DNA of 64,000 nucleotides, taken from Dactylellina haptotyla (lineage: Eukaryota > Ascomycota > Orbiliomycetes > Orbiliales > Orbiliaceae). Positions 13,493 to 25,294 of this stretch are shown piece after piece. The position numbers and the translations under genes are program-made. The stretch lies in assembly GCA_031310005.1 (NCBI GenBank), contig CM062386.1:930001-994000 (forward strand), in the 5' to 3' direction. Numbering within the stretch: the first letter of the stretch is position 1; each line of letters begins with the position of its first letter. A model generated the notes under the pieces. It saw nothing but the letters and a program-made list of their open reading frames with translations. It ran no database searches and was not told the origin of the DNA.

Positions 13493-15511
13493 CTCAGCCT
13501 TGACATCTGAAATCACGAGAAAGCACATGAAGGGAACGGGTTGTATAGAATATTCGAGATTCATCACGAAAGGTCACGAGCAATTAGTATGAACCATTCC
13601 CGAAGTTTGCTCTGCTGCCTGAGTTTCGCGGAATGGGGAAGCCTTTCTCGAGGATCTAGATCCTTTGCTTCTCGCGCGGGCGGGTAGAAGCTCAGGCGGA
13701 AGCAAGACAGTGGGTAGGTGAGGTAGCCACCTTCGGGTACTCGCTGATCATCCTTCGCGTTCGCGAATAGCTGGAGAGTGGTATATTCGAATTTGATGTG
13801 GTGTTTCGGATTCCAGAGTTGTTCGGTGGCATGGTTGTCATTGGACAGGTCATCATGCATGCATACATGAGTGATTGTTGTCAACCTTAAAATTTCAAAT
13901 AATACCCGAGTCTATAGATAGCGGAATAACTATCGTATGGTTAGCGAGTGGTATCCGAGATAGGCCTTTTTGTATCGAGGAAGTCAGATGTAATCGTCGG
14001 TTTGATTCTAAGTTTCACAGACCCTCGGGTTTCGCATTGGAACTGCCTCCGAGTTATCGCCACCTCTAGGTACGACCTGGTATCTGTGCCAGCTCAAAAT
14101 CCAGCGCACAGGAGGTGGCGAGAAATAGAGAATCAAGAGGGGCAGAATATTCCGCCAATTACTGTCCTGCGTGAGGAGGTGTCGCAAAGGGGACCAACGA
14201 CGAGCCTGAGCGGCGGACCAATCATATAGATAAATACCAGCGTGCAAATACCAGCACGCTATATAAATCTTAAAGAAAAGAGATAAACTGGGCTGTAAGA
14301 CTGCTACTTGATTCGAGAGTCGTTCGGTAGGCTACACAGCCCTTACAGTCGATATATGGGCTTGACAGGCACGTTTGGTGTATCTCCAATATCTTGGTGT
14401 TTCTGGTATCGCATTTCGGAACCTGCAGTTTTCGAGGTAGGTTGCCGCGAGGGGCTCTTTTCGTGAATTATAACGGAAATACAATAACAACCAAGGTATC
14501 TACGGTTCTAATCTAGTTACCTATGGAGTATACCCCAAGGAAAAGTCCTAGGAGAAATCTGTGGTCGAGCCGGACGCGGTTCTGCGTTGTAGAGTGGCTT
14601 GGCCTGTTGGATTTTGTCGGCTTGGCTGGATCCCCGGCGCAGCGGGCTGGGTTTCTTTGTTCCTGCAGAAGCGTTTGGGCCGCCGTTAGACCAGAGACTT
14701 TTTTTTTGGCAATAGTAAAAAAATCTGTGTGATCAGCCATGAGTGAGGAGTGTATTAGAGGTTATGAATGATAGAGTCATGATCGTATTTCCAGTGCAGA
14801 TTAGAGTCCGACGGGCAGGGAGATCGTATGTATGACACCGCCAGATCGTGAGGACGAGTTTAGAAAGAGTGGGCCCCCATGGCCAGGATCCATCCGCCCG
14901 GCCAAATGGGGGCAACTGGGCAGGCAAGCAGGTAATCGATCGATGCCTGTTCGAGAAAGGTAATTGAACCCACCGCCTGCCATTGGCGACAGCAGCAACG
15001 CAGTCGATTTTTTCAGGCCCAGCCATCACGACCGTGGAACATGCCAGCAGCCTTCGACGGCGGACAGACGACAGACGGACAGTCGTTGGACAGCAAAAGA
15101 AGCAGAATAAAGAAGATCGGAAGAAGACGAGAGTGAAAGTCTCCGGTGGGACCTGCGTTTGGTGGGGCCTGTGCGGACGCCATCAAGTTTTCAGCAGGAG
15201 GGACGCCCTGAGCAAGTGGAGCGAAACCTGCTCCGTCCTGCTTCCGACATCACCACTCAACTTCATCTTTTGCCTGGCCCCCAACAACCCTCTCCGACCT
15301 TCCTCCCTCCTTCAACCTCCAATCCTTCCGCCGGCTCTATCGATATATCTAACCACCTATCCTTCCTGGCTCCCTCCACCCATCTGCAATCAATCACAGG
15401 GCACCGTCCTCTGTCCAGGCAAACGAAAACTCATCCTCCTCGCTCGCCATTCATTCCCTCCGCCGCGTTGAACCCTCCGCGAGAAATCTCCTCAGTGCCA
15501 AACTCCCCCCC

Positions 15512-17882
15512 ATGTCGGGCGATACCGACCCTCGCTGGGAGCAGCAACGGCTAGCCCTCCAGAAACACGTCCAGTCCAAGCTGCTCGTCCGGAACCTGCA
15601 GACAATCCTCAAGAAGCTTGCTCTCCCTGTTTCTGGCTTGAAGGCCGCCCAGCAGACGCGACTCATCGAACGTATGTGTGGCAACTCTCCCTCCTCTCGA
15701 TCTTTCTCTCTCTCCCTCCCTGCCTCCCTCCCTCCCTCTCTCCGCCCTTGGTGCTTGATCTCCTGGCGGGAGGACTTGAAACCGGCGGGAACATGGTGCT
15801 ACGAAGGTTCTCCATAGGGTGCATCGTTGCTTGCTGGCGATCTGTGTGGTGGGCTCTGGCACCTCATCAGCCTTGCCCGAACAACAGAACGATGCCCGAT
15901 TATTTTAACCTTTTTTTTGCAATCACAAACCCCGCCTCCTCCTCCACCTCCACCTCTTCCTCCCCACACCTTGAAGAGCGCAGTTGCTGATATATATATC
16001 CTACATTTTCTCTTCGGCTATCTAGAGATCAATACCGTAGTTGACACCCGAAATGATGAAGCATTTCAGCGGCTAAAACGACTGATATTTAATCCTGATG
16101 CTCCTGATACACATGCTTCGCCGACACCTTCTATGAACATCGCTCCTCCACGGCCACACCAAATCCCGAAGCCCCCAAACTTCTCGAGTCCCCACTTCGG
16201 CTCTCCCGGTGGTGTCTATCACTCTCCTCTCCTCTCTCCAAACCCTCCCAGTATGACTCCAGGTACGAGTGCCTCACCAGTGTCACCGGCGTTCTCCCAG
16301 CTCCACCTCTACTATCTGGAACCCATGGCTAAAAGGAAAACAACCCCATCGACAGCTTCTTCCTCTTCTTTGACCTTCTTTCCAAGTCCATTCTACGAAG
16401 TCAAATCCAACTTGACCCCCATACACGGTCTAACAGGTAAGTTCTAGCTTTTAGATCGCCTAGACACCGAGACCCACGACTCAACGATATTTCTTTTGTT
16501 TGTAGCATATGGCTCCAATTCTACCCAATCGCGATCCGTCGTCAACGTCCCTCTCAATGTTTCCTCGCAGAACGCCGAGGATATCCGATCCGGATATCGA
16601 ACAATTTTGTACTGCGCGGCAATCGAGCCCAATGGTAGCACAGGTGGGCCCCACCACGTCGCCTTCCCGCAGCAAATCGAGATCCGCGTCAACGGAAAAG
16701 CTGTCTCTGCAAACCTCCGCGGATTGAAGAATAAACCTGGTACCACGCGACCTCTTGATGTAACCGATTATATCGACAAAAACATCACTTTTAAGAATAA
16801 TATCATGATAACATATGCCCTGTCTGCCAAGGTGAGCTTAACATTCAATAATATGTAACGCATACGAATGGTCGGCCGCTGATACAATACACAGAGATAT
16901 CTCGTTGTTGTAAAGCTCGTCAAGAAGAGCACCCCCGAAGATTTAGTGAATCTCATCAAAGGAAGACCTCATATCTCCAAACAGAATGTATTGGATAGAC
17001 GTATGTTACATCTTTCATGGAGAAACAGTACCAAGACAAACATCTAACCCAGAAACAGTCAGAAAGGAAAGCGAAGACGACGATATTGTTGCAACCTCAA
17101 GCATAATGTCTTTGAAGTGCCCGGCATCGACTTTACGCATTGTCACACCAATCAGATCTATCACTTGCAAACATCATCAATGCTACGATGCTATCTCCTT
17201 CCTACAGCTACAGGAGCAAGCACCAGTAAGTTCCATATTCGTCGTCAAAAATTACGTACATGTGAATACTGACTTTGGGTGCTAGACCTGGACGTGTCCT
17301 GTCTGTAGTAAGCGCCTCGAATTCGAGCAGTTGGCTGTCGACAAGTACGTTGAAGAGATCCTCAATTCGGTTTCGAAGAGTGTCGACGCCGTTATGATCG
17401 ATCCGATGGGGAAATGGACAGTTCCTGAGAAGAGGGAATCGTCACCTCGCATAAAACGCGATCACGACTCCGATGACTCCGACGTCGATAGCGAAGACGA
17501 GTTGTCAATTCTCGATACGGCACCTCCAAGCTTCCGGTCGAGTACCAACGGCTTCCACCCACCTGCTGCTCCTGCCAATGGCCATAACGGATCATTTCCC
17601 AGACCGAATTTGCTTTCCACTCCGAAGAGTCTTTCTAGCGAGCCTCTAGCCGCATCATCCTCCCGACCCAATGGAGGAAACAGCAATAAGCGGCCTCTAC
17701 CTGTAACCATTGATCTCACTTTGAGTGATGATGAGGACGACGAACTCAGGCCCCCGCCGCCCAAGCGACACCAAACTTCCGCCACTCCTACCCCTTCCTA
17801 TACGTATTCTCAACGTACTCAAAGTAATACCCCTGCCGGTCCTTTTACACTTTCCTGGTCGGGCCCTGGATACGACTACTAG
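15512..17882 (+). CDS. PIAS/Siz-type SUMO E3 ligase
   Basis: Six exons: 15512-15671, 16026-16436, 16506-16831, 16895-17000, 17059-17225, 17286-17882; all phases agree and give 588 residues. A SAP domain (about 20-55) should bind DNA; a PINIT domain spans about 165-310; an SP-RING (about 355-397) carries the zinc ligands C371, H373, C376, C394 and C397. Near the C-terminus VTIDLTLSDDEDD (530-542) is a classic SUMO-interacting motif followed by acid residues. The family transfers SUMO from Ubc9 to chromatin, septin and PCNA-type substrates in the nucleus. The tail after 450 is serine/proline-rich. The first intron (354 bases) is long for this window, so a small extra exon there cannot be excluded. 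The call is firm from the SAP-PINIT-SP-RING order; which Siz paralogue it is cannot be said. Confidence 0.93.
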
Positions 17883-19062
17883 ACGCCTTTTCCTTTCTCT
17901 TTTTCTCTCTTTCTCCCTCTTTTAATTTTTAACGATATTCCGGGTTCGTTCTGTTTGAGTTCGCTCGTACTAACAAGGGCGAGTGACTATAGTCATAAAA
18001 ATCTCTCCAAAAGTGACGGTCTTGGCAAGCAGAATATTATCTGTTGGGGGGATGTGCTTCCCGGAAAAAACCTTTGCTATTAAGCCTCAAAGAATGCAGG
18101 AAACATCAACGAGTAGCCTTAGAAAGAGGAAGAGGGACGATGAGTTGGAAACCGGGGCTAAAGATTCTTCCCAGCCTCGGCCAGAATTCCCAAAGAGGAG
18201 AAGAAAATTTTAAAAAAAAATCTACGATTCCGAAGATGTCTTTTCTTTCCTCGAGTTTTACGAGTGACGATATTTGGTAGCGTATTATCGGTTCTATGGT
18301 CCACTTCCCCCCCTCTGTATTTTTTCTCATTTCTTTTCTTCTGCTTTTTTTCTTTATAAGCATTTAGCGAAAAGGTGAAGACGGCGTCTTTGTGGTTTCT
18401 TTCATTTTATTTTTTGTCTTCTTTTTCTTTCTTTTTATCTTTTACCCAAGCGTTACTTTTAGGAACTAAGTTTACTGTGTGGTTTATCAGGAATTGCTTT
18501 TCTTCTTTTTCATTCCCATCGATCTAATATCCTCGACCAATTTCTCCTAATACACATACACATGTTTTTATTACTAACCGCTTCGGTAAAGGCGTTTTGC
18601 TTTGTATTTTTTAAATTATTTTTTTTCTGTGTGGGGAGGCTGCCTTTTCATTTCTTCATTCAGTTTATTTCTGACTGAAAGTTTCTATTAAAGATATAAC
18701 GGGGCATTGTGGTTTAGGATTTGTATTTAAATTAGAGGATCGCATGAAACAGCAATCATCACAAAGTAGATTTAGAAGGGGTATGGGGAGGTGCAGCAAT
18801 CTACAAATGCAAAGTTGACATTTCCAAAAAAAAACATATTTACCTTGGAGAGCTTGAAAAATCCAAATCGCAAAATCTATGATAGTGTACACGGCGATCT
18901 ACCAACGGACGCTGACGCTGGCTATATGATTTTATTATAAACCTCAAAAGTCTCGGTTCCTGATACTCCAAAAAAAAAAAAACACCACATTATACGCCCC
19001 TCCAACTCTTACCCACCCAGCCAACTTTTTACTTTCCAGGTCAATTTCGGGAAATGCACTAT
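17883..19062. other. Intergenic between convergent genes
   Basis: Very T-rich on the plus strand (17890-18660), as expected for the 3' untranslated region of the SUMO ligase gene, followed by the 3' flank of RCE1. Short open frames only; nothing recognised. Confidence 0.5.
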
Positions 19063-20240
19063 CTAAAGAGCAATCAAGCTATTATCACTCTCGGTCATGG
19101 GTATAACTAAATGGTAAAAGCCTACGGCCCCCGCCACGAGAATGACATAGTACACCGCTGTCCTCCACATCCCGCCTTCCAGCGCGCCCCAGAACCTCGG
19201 CAGGCCCATCACATTGCAAAAGCTGTGCACGGCGATCGCGGTCCACAGGCTCCCGTAGCGGAGGTAGACCCACGCGGCGAACCATCCGAAGAACGTGGTG
19301 TACCCGAATTGCACAAAGCTTCTAACCAGGGCGAAACGGTAGCTGGAGTCCGGATGGGTGAGGGTGAATTCGTAGAAGTGGTGGAGATGGGCGATGCCGA
19401 AGTATAGTGGGGTGAAGAAGACGAGGGTGGTCAGAGTGGGATCGGGGACGGAGAGGTGTAATGCGAGGATGTGGGAGCGGAATGTCAGCTCTTCGGTTAT
19501 CGGGCCCTATATGTGTGTATATATATATATATATATCAGTAAATTGAGGTTTAGGATCGAGTGGGTGGTATGTTGTACGTACGACGATGTAATTCCTCCA
19601 CCCGATCCAGCTGCTCACGGACGTCTTGAAGTCCATGACGATGTTATCCCGTGGATCACGGTCCAGCCAGAACTTCTCGGCCAGCGGTCCCGCGAACAGG
19701 ATCATGGTCAATCCCACCCCCTTGATCACATCCAACGGATTGAGCGGCCAGATGCCCATGTACTTCAGACTCGTCCATAAATCCAGCCCGCCGAGGACGG
19801 CTAGCGCGTAAATGGTGCTCACGGAGGTGATCACGCAGGAGGTATATACGGCGCGGATGCGCAGGCGGATAACGGAGGGTGCATCGCGGGATTGCTTTGG
19901 CGACGGGCGGGTGAGCGGGTGCAGGTAAAGAACGCCGACGTAGACGCACGTGAACAGGATAGACAGGAAGACGACGTATCCGAGTGGAATTTGCGGTGGG
20001 GTTTCTATTTACGAAGAGGTCCTCAGGGGGAGAGAGGGGAGGGGAGGGCCTGTGAGTACTTTATATTGTATATATGAGTATTATTTGTGAGGTGGGAGGT
20101 GAGAGGTGGAGAGGAGCGGATGAGTGAGTGATATGTGGGAGCTTGGAGGAAGCTGGGCTGGCGGGCTTACCTGGGTCGTGACGCCGGGTGAACGACTGCA
20201 CCTGCGCGCGAATGGTGCGGAAGGAGGTAGACACCGTCAT
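19063..20240 (-). CDS. RCE1: CAAX prenyl protease 2 (Rce1)
   Basis: Three exons, 20240-20171, 20004-19583 and 19506-19063, give 311 residues. It is the endoplasmic-reticulum membrane endoprotease that removes the last three residues of farnesylated or geranylgeranylated CAAX proteins such as Ras and a-factor. The ABI/CPBP catalytic signature is complete: E169-E170 with R174 (EELTFR), H204 in FGIAH, and H258 with N262 in VHSFCN, matching the Glu/His/His/Asn set of yeast Rce1. Several hydrophobic segments (about 30-50, 75-95, 105-125, 185-205, 235-262, 280-300) fit a polytopic protein. The second intron contains a TA repeat (19518-19536) close to its acceptor. The start is the first ATG in frame; upstream, only non-ATG codons extend the frame. 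Confidence 0.93.
19518..19536. repeat. (TA)n tract inside an RCE1 intron
   Basis: Alternating TA tract about 10 bases upstream of the acceptor of the second RCE1 intron, in the place of the usual pyrimidine tract. Confidence 0.8.
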
Positions 20241-21178
20241 GGCGAGAGGGATCGAGGTCGGCAGAGGCTGGGGAGGATGCAAAGCTATCGTGACGGGAAG
20301 GTCGAGATGGCCATCTGCAGCTGTTTCCGGGGTTTGGATAGCTTTAAATGGCTAAGGCGGCGAGCTTTGCGAAGGTGGCATCAGCCTGCGTTGCGGGCGA
20401 GGTGGTCTGTTTCAGCCGATCTTGTGCAACCACGGCAACACACCGCCGCCCGTTGCATTCTGCGGATGTTTACACGCGCCGACATGGTAACCCGTATATT
20501 CACCACGGCTGCCATTCGTCTTGACGTTACTGCTGGGTGCTGCCGGGCTGTGGTCGTATCGTAACGGACGATGATAAGCTTGGCATCTGGTGAGTCGCGA
20601 TAGTCTCCGTAGGAACATGACGGGACGGCATTGCCAGAGCCTGCCTCCCATTTACCAAGCAGTCAAGCAATGCGCAATGGCATGACTGCTTAAGCACCGG
20701 ATTCTAGTACCTCTAATAGTTAATACGACCTTGAAAAAGTGCGATTGTAACTAGACGCCTTTAGTTACAGTAGGCGTAATTGCAATTAATTGCCCCCGAT
20801 TGGATTCTGGAAACCAACTAGACGCCAGCGATGCAACCTAAGATCTATGAAACGGCGTAACATGTTGGACATCTAGAACTCGGAGGGGCCATCCCTGTTG
20901 TTCCACTCTCCATCCCGTCCCGCTGTACATGTACATGTCACATACACTTTGTTCACCAACCTCATCTCATCGAACTGCGTTGGAAGCTTATCGATTGACT
21001 GATTCAGATTGCCGATCTCTCCCGAAATGGAAATGTCAAACACCATAGACGTCACGGGATCCGCCCTCACAACAACAACACGGCAACGCAGCCCTCCTTC
21101 ATCCGTCAACTGGCATCATCCTCTCCTCCAATCCACACGCCAGATAGACGGACCATGGCATTACCGTAGCTCTGAACA
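20241..21178. other. Divergent intergenic region RCE1 / TRS33
   Basis: 938 bases between two divergent starts. Contains upstream sequence for both genes and no supported open frame. An imperfect TGTACATGTACATG palindrome-like motif occurs near 20922-20938. Confidence 0.5.
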
Positions 21179-22066
21179 ATGTCCTTCGAAGCCCCCTTAC
21201 CCCCCTACAACTTCACCGACCCCACCGCCACCTTCTTCAGCGCGTCATGTATAGACCTCCTCCTCATCGAGCTCGTCCCGCTCGTGCAGCGCATGGCCGA
21301 AAGCGCGCCGACCCTCGAGTTCCCCACCCCTTCATACGCCAGATCAGCACCAGCAGTAGATAGCACCTCACCCGCTGCATCCCCGCCGGACTCATCCGCC
21401 AGCCAACCTCCAGCTGCTCCAGCTGCTACCACAGCTACTGCCACCACTGTCGAAACGATATCCGACGAAGAAGCCACCCGCGAAGACATCTACACCCGGC
21501 TGGAGAACCTCGGGTACAAAGTCGGCATTGGCCTTGTCGAGCGCTTCTCGCGTGACCGCTCGCGGTTCACAGATAACCTAGACGTCATCAAGTTCCTGTG
21601 TAAGGACATATGGCACTTGGTGTTCCGGAAGCAAATCGACAACCTCAAGACCAACCATCGGGTATGTTCCCTCTTTCAAAAATCTCAACCCCAAGCTTCC
21701 GTTCAAAGAACCTCTTCGGACATCATGATGGAAGAAACTCTGCTGATACATAGCTCCAAAACAGGGTGTATACGTTCTCACGGACATGACCTTCAGGCCC
21801 TTAATCCGGATGAGTGCACAGAGCGGTGTTCCGGCTATTGCCAGAGCTGCGCCCGTACGTTGCCCCCATCGATCGCAGCCTCGCTTTGAAAAGGGTTTCA
21901 GTTCTAACTATTTCTCGGACGATAATAGTTCCTACAATTCCCCTGCGGTGTCATCCGCGGTGCCCTCTCCGCGATGGGAGTCAACGCCCAAGTCACCGCC
22001 GAAACACCCGGCCTCCCCGGCGCCGTCTTCCAAATCACGACTGTCAACAAGAATCCGTCCGGTTAG
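21179..22066 (+). CDS. TRS33: TRAPP complex subunit Trs33 (TRAPPC6)
   Basis: Three exons, 21179-21661, 21765-21854 and 21929-22066, all in phase 0, give 236 residues. The protein is a core subunit of the TRAPP tethering complexes, which activate Rab GTPases (Ypt1/Ypt31) at the Golgi. The N-terminus has the TRAPP/Bet3-fold helix ASCIDLLLIELVPL. The fold resumes at LENLGYKVGIGLVERF (about 108-123) and continues through DIWHLVFRKQIDNLKTNHRG to the conserved FPCGVIRGAL segment. Between them (about 42-100) is an alanine/serine/proline-rich insertion without predicted structure, common in filamentous fungal Trs33 and absent from animal TRAPPC6. The protein ends soon after the last strand. Confidence is high because both halves of the fold are conserved. 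Confidence 0.92.
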
Positions 22067-22709
22067 CAGCTGATCGATAATGTCCAACAGTACGTCAAGT
22101 CATTTAGATTGTAAAGCATGGGAGCGTGGTTATCAGCAGCAGTAGGGTGCGTCGCCGTATATAGGTAATGGTTTTGGGCCATATAATATCCCTCTTAGGA
22201 GTTCAAGGCGTTGTTTTTACCCTTAAGGAGACATTACGGATTAAAATCTATTTTCTCAGTATAAAATAAGAGGCCACATATATATATCACAATTGCATGT
22301 ACTATGAACCTCAGAAAGAATCGTAGATTTCTTGTATCCCTGGACCCCGTTGAAGGTCGTTATAGTAGTTCTATAGGTAGTTTTTTTTTTCACACAAAGG
22401 GGAAAAAGGAGAGACGAAAGCGCTATCTGCACAGAGAATGACGTTCTATAGTAATGAAACAGAAAAAGGATATAGCACCCGTCATATTTCGACTTTCGTT
22501 CGATAAAGCCCAGATTGTCGTTGGGAGTGAACGAGAGACCCCGTGGACGTGAAAATAGGAAAAATCGAATATTGACGTGTTAACTGCAGATAACTGGCGT
22601 TTCAAAGTGTCAGGAATCGGGACTGGTAGGCTTTCGATTTCTAAGATTTCTGCTGAAGAGTAGCCAATGGTAACTCGCGCTCATCTCGCCCTAAACCAGC
22701 TCTCGTTTC
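22067..22709. other. Intergenic between convergent TRS33 and malate dehydrogenase
   Basis: AT-rich, with the 3' ends of two converging transcripts. No supported open frame. Confidence 0.5.
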
Positions 22710-24414
22710 CTATAGCCTAGCTTTGGGGATTATGGTTAGCATACGGCCACAGCTCTCCGCGAGATTTGTACGACAAAATAAAGATCGGTTAACTCACTTG
22801 GAAGCTTGGTTTGTGATGAACTCGGTTCCCTTGACAATGTTTGTCTTCAAGCCCTCGTAGCACTTGACGAGGAGTGCCTTCTCATAGTCGGTTGCATTAG
22901 GGACTGGGTTTGTGGCCTTGACGGCACCGTTTGGCTGTTTTTATTTTTGTTAGTATACGTAGGAAATTGATTGTGAGTAGAGGGTAGCACGTACTCCGAG
23001 CTCGACTGGGACAGCGAAGAAATCGATGTCTCCACCGATGGCCTTCTTAACCTCTTCACCTCCTGGAACACCTGGGAGGTAGACATAGGTTGGCTCGACA
23101 ATGCCGGTTTGTGTCTTGGCCTTCAGGAGGGCTTCGGCGAATTTGAAGCCGGCATAAGCCATAGACAGAGTCGCAGAGCCGAGACCATCCTTAGCCTTGA
23201 CGACTTCATCACCACCAAATTGTATTCCTAAAGTAAAAAATAACATATTAGCCAAGATGCGAACAGGTGTTTCTCGGTTTAAAATATAATATCTTACTGT
23301 TAACTAGAGCATCGAGCTTGTCGCTTGGGATATCGGTCTTTGGGGAGATCTGGCTGAGCAGTGGAACGATGGTTTCACCACTGTGTCCACCGATGACGGG
23401 GACGGTGTACTGGGTTGGGCAGCCACCGACAACGTCGGCAACGAATGTCGAGGCACGGACGACGTCAAGGGAGGTAACACCGAATAGTCTAGTGGGCTCG
23501 AAAACGTTGTGTGCCTTCAAGACCTCGGCGGCGATTGGGACGGTCGAGTTGACAGGGTTGGAGATGACGAGAACGAATGCCTTGGGGCAGAACTTGGCGA
23601 CGCCGGTGACGAGATCACGAACAATGCCAGCATTGATCTTGAAGAGGTCGTCACGGGTCATACCCGGCTTTCCTGGCGGGGAATTTAGCATGGCATCTCA
23701 CGTTTCGGGACTGTTTTTAATGTCTTCGTTGTGCTACTTACGGGGAATACCGGCTGGGATGACAACGATGTCACATCCGGTCAGAGCCCTCTCGAGACCT
23801 GCACCATCTTCTGGGAGGAAGGCAGTGATTTTCTGTAAAACACGCAAACTCAATTTTCAGGTCTCTTATTCGGTATCACAACTGCTCCGTCACGGCGGTG
23901 AGGGACCCCGTCACGGGGCAAACCTCGCCAACGTCACCGCGTCCGAATGAGGAGAGTGGGAGGTGAGTACGTACGGCCTTGCTGTTAATGTGAGAAAGGT
24001 CGGCACCAACGCCGGGTGTGTTAACGACATCGTAGAGGCTGAGCTCGTCGACCAATGGGCTAATCGCGAGGAGGAGAGACAGAGGCTATCACGTAACAAG
24101 CAAAATCTTTAGTTTCAGTCCAGTCCTTTCGTCCGGCTATTCTGTTCCACAGCTCCGAAGCTTTCCAGCTCACAGAACTTTGCGGGGAAAGCTGCTAAAA
24201 GCTAGAACGCGGGGATTAATGAAGTACCTGGCCAATACCGCCGGAAGCACCGAGAACAGCTGTGGGAATAGTGTGAATTGTCAGCTTTTCAACTGCTTTC
24301 TCTCTCAACGGAGGGGCGAGGAGGGGCAACACGGCAAGCGGGGGATATCGCGATACCGGCCTGCCCAACAAAACCCGGGTGAATGTGCGGATTGGACATA
24401 CCTGCTTTAACCAT
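22710..24414 (-). CDS. NAD malate dehydrogenase with optional SKL end
   Basis: Seven core exons: 24414-24402, 24259-24228, 24085-23975, 23832-23742, 23672-23298, 23227-22995, and 22934-22794 if the last intron is retained. They encode 331 residues ending ASK. It interconverts malate and oxaloacetate with NAD. Visible are the Rossmann motif GASGGIGQ (8-15), substrate arginines R83, R89 and R155, D152, and the catalytic H179 in GGHSGET. There is no mitochondrial presequence, so the base form should be cytosolic. The stop TGA (22796-22794) overlaps a GTGAGT donor (intron 22797-22717, 81 bases, branch GCTAAC 19 bases from the acceptor). Splicing it joins a 7-base exon (22716-22710) and gives 332 residues ending SKL, a type 1 peroxisomal signal. 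The first exon has only 13 coding bases. Function is secure; the dual end is prediction. Confidence 0.93.
22717..22797 (-). promoter_or_regulatory. Candidate regulated terminal intron that exposes a PTS1
   Basis: Donor GTGAGT, branch GCTAAC (22740-22735) and acceptor CTAG. Retention leaves the stop TGA inside the donor (protein ends SK); removal adds one leucine codon and a TAG stop (protein ends SKL). The intron has the typical size and branch spacing of its neighbours, so splicing is likely at least part of the time. Confidence 0.75.
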
Positions 24415-25294
24415 TTTGAAAAGTCAATGTGAAGAACAAAATTAAACTACAAAAATGTGAGGGCGAAGATGCGGAGGTCTGGAATTGCAACCGGAGAAGA
24501 AGTTTTCTTGGTGAAGGAGGAGGAATGGGAGGGAGGAATGGAAGATGCAGCAGAAGGTTGTTGGGATGAATTTAACGATGTCGGCTCTTGGAAGCTTGTG
24601 AAGATCGGATACTTTTAGCTTCGACCTCCCCGCTTCGCACTAGACTTTTTCCATATCACGGGCACCACCATCATTACTACTGCCATATCACCGAAGTAGT
24701 GGCATTATGGCGGCTACATGCACTGGAGGAATGCTCCCAGAGCTTTTCTGCTTGTAGGCTCTTGCATGTCAACCTTGGCCCGTGATACCGAACATGGCAA
24801 GCATGCATGGGTTTTGCGAATCAGAGTACACCGATTCAACATGACCTCACCTCAGAAAAAAAAAAAGACGCATCCGATGCATCGGTCTAGGCTAAAGTCC
24901 CACCGGGCGAGTGTAAGCTGCCCAGCCCTGAACAAAACGGGCCTTGCATAACAAAGTGCGCTTTTTGGAAGCTCGAAAAAAAATATCGCGCCAAATACAT
25001 CCCGAACCCGAAACAAACACGCGACCTCGGGAAATGTATAACTCTACGAACCGAGAAAATTAACGGCATTCCTCCGATCCGACACGAGACACGGATTATC
25101 GATCGAAAAAAGAGATTTCGCAGAGTCAAGTGGGTTTCCGGAACGTTTCGTATCTCACGGAAATACCCTCGCAGCTATCGACCGTTTCGTGTGTTTCCCG
25201 TGACTGTAAAGGTTTATAATCTTTAAAACGTATACATGGCTTTATCAGATGGAACTGGTGACATAAAACGCTCAAAAACACCAAAATAACATTT
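24415..25294. other. Intergenic between malate dehydrogenase and RFC4
   Basis: Upstream region of malate dehydrogenase (pyrimidine-rich leader on the minus strand) and 3' flank of the RFC gene. Contains an A11 run near 24857. No supported gene. Confidence 0.5.

Larger units (their letters stand above)
7185..15511. other. Gene-poor region, 8.3 kb
   Basis: The longest gene-free stretch of the window. Open frames reach 260 codons on the minus strand near 9 kb but are low-complexity (serine, histidine, leucine) with overlapping frames on both strands and no family resemblance. Several simple repeats are present: GTGA at 7221-7243, ACTG at 8179-8210, GGAA at 12248-12283 and a CA-rich tract at 13456-13492. 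The left end must hold the DUF2423 promoter and the right end the leader of the SUMO ligase gene. I find no tRNA, transposase or reverse-transcriptase motif. Confidence 0.5.
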
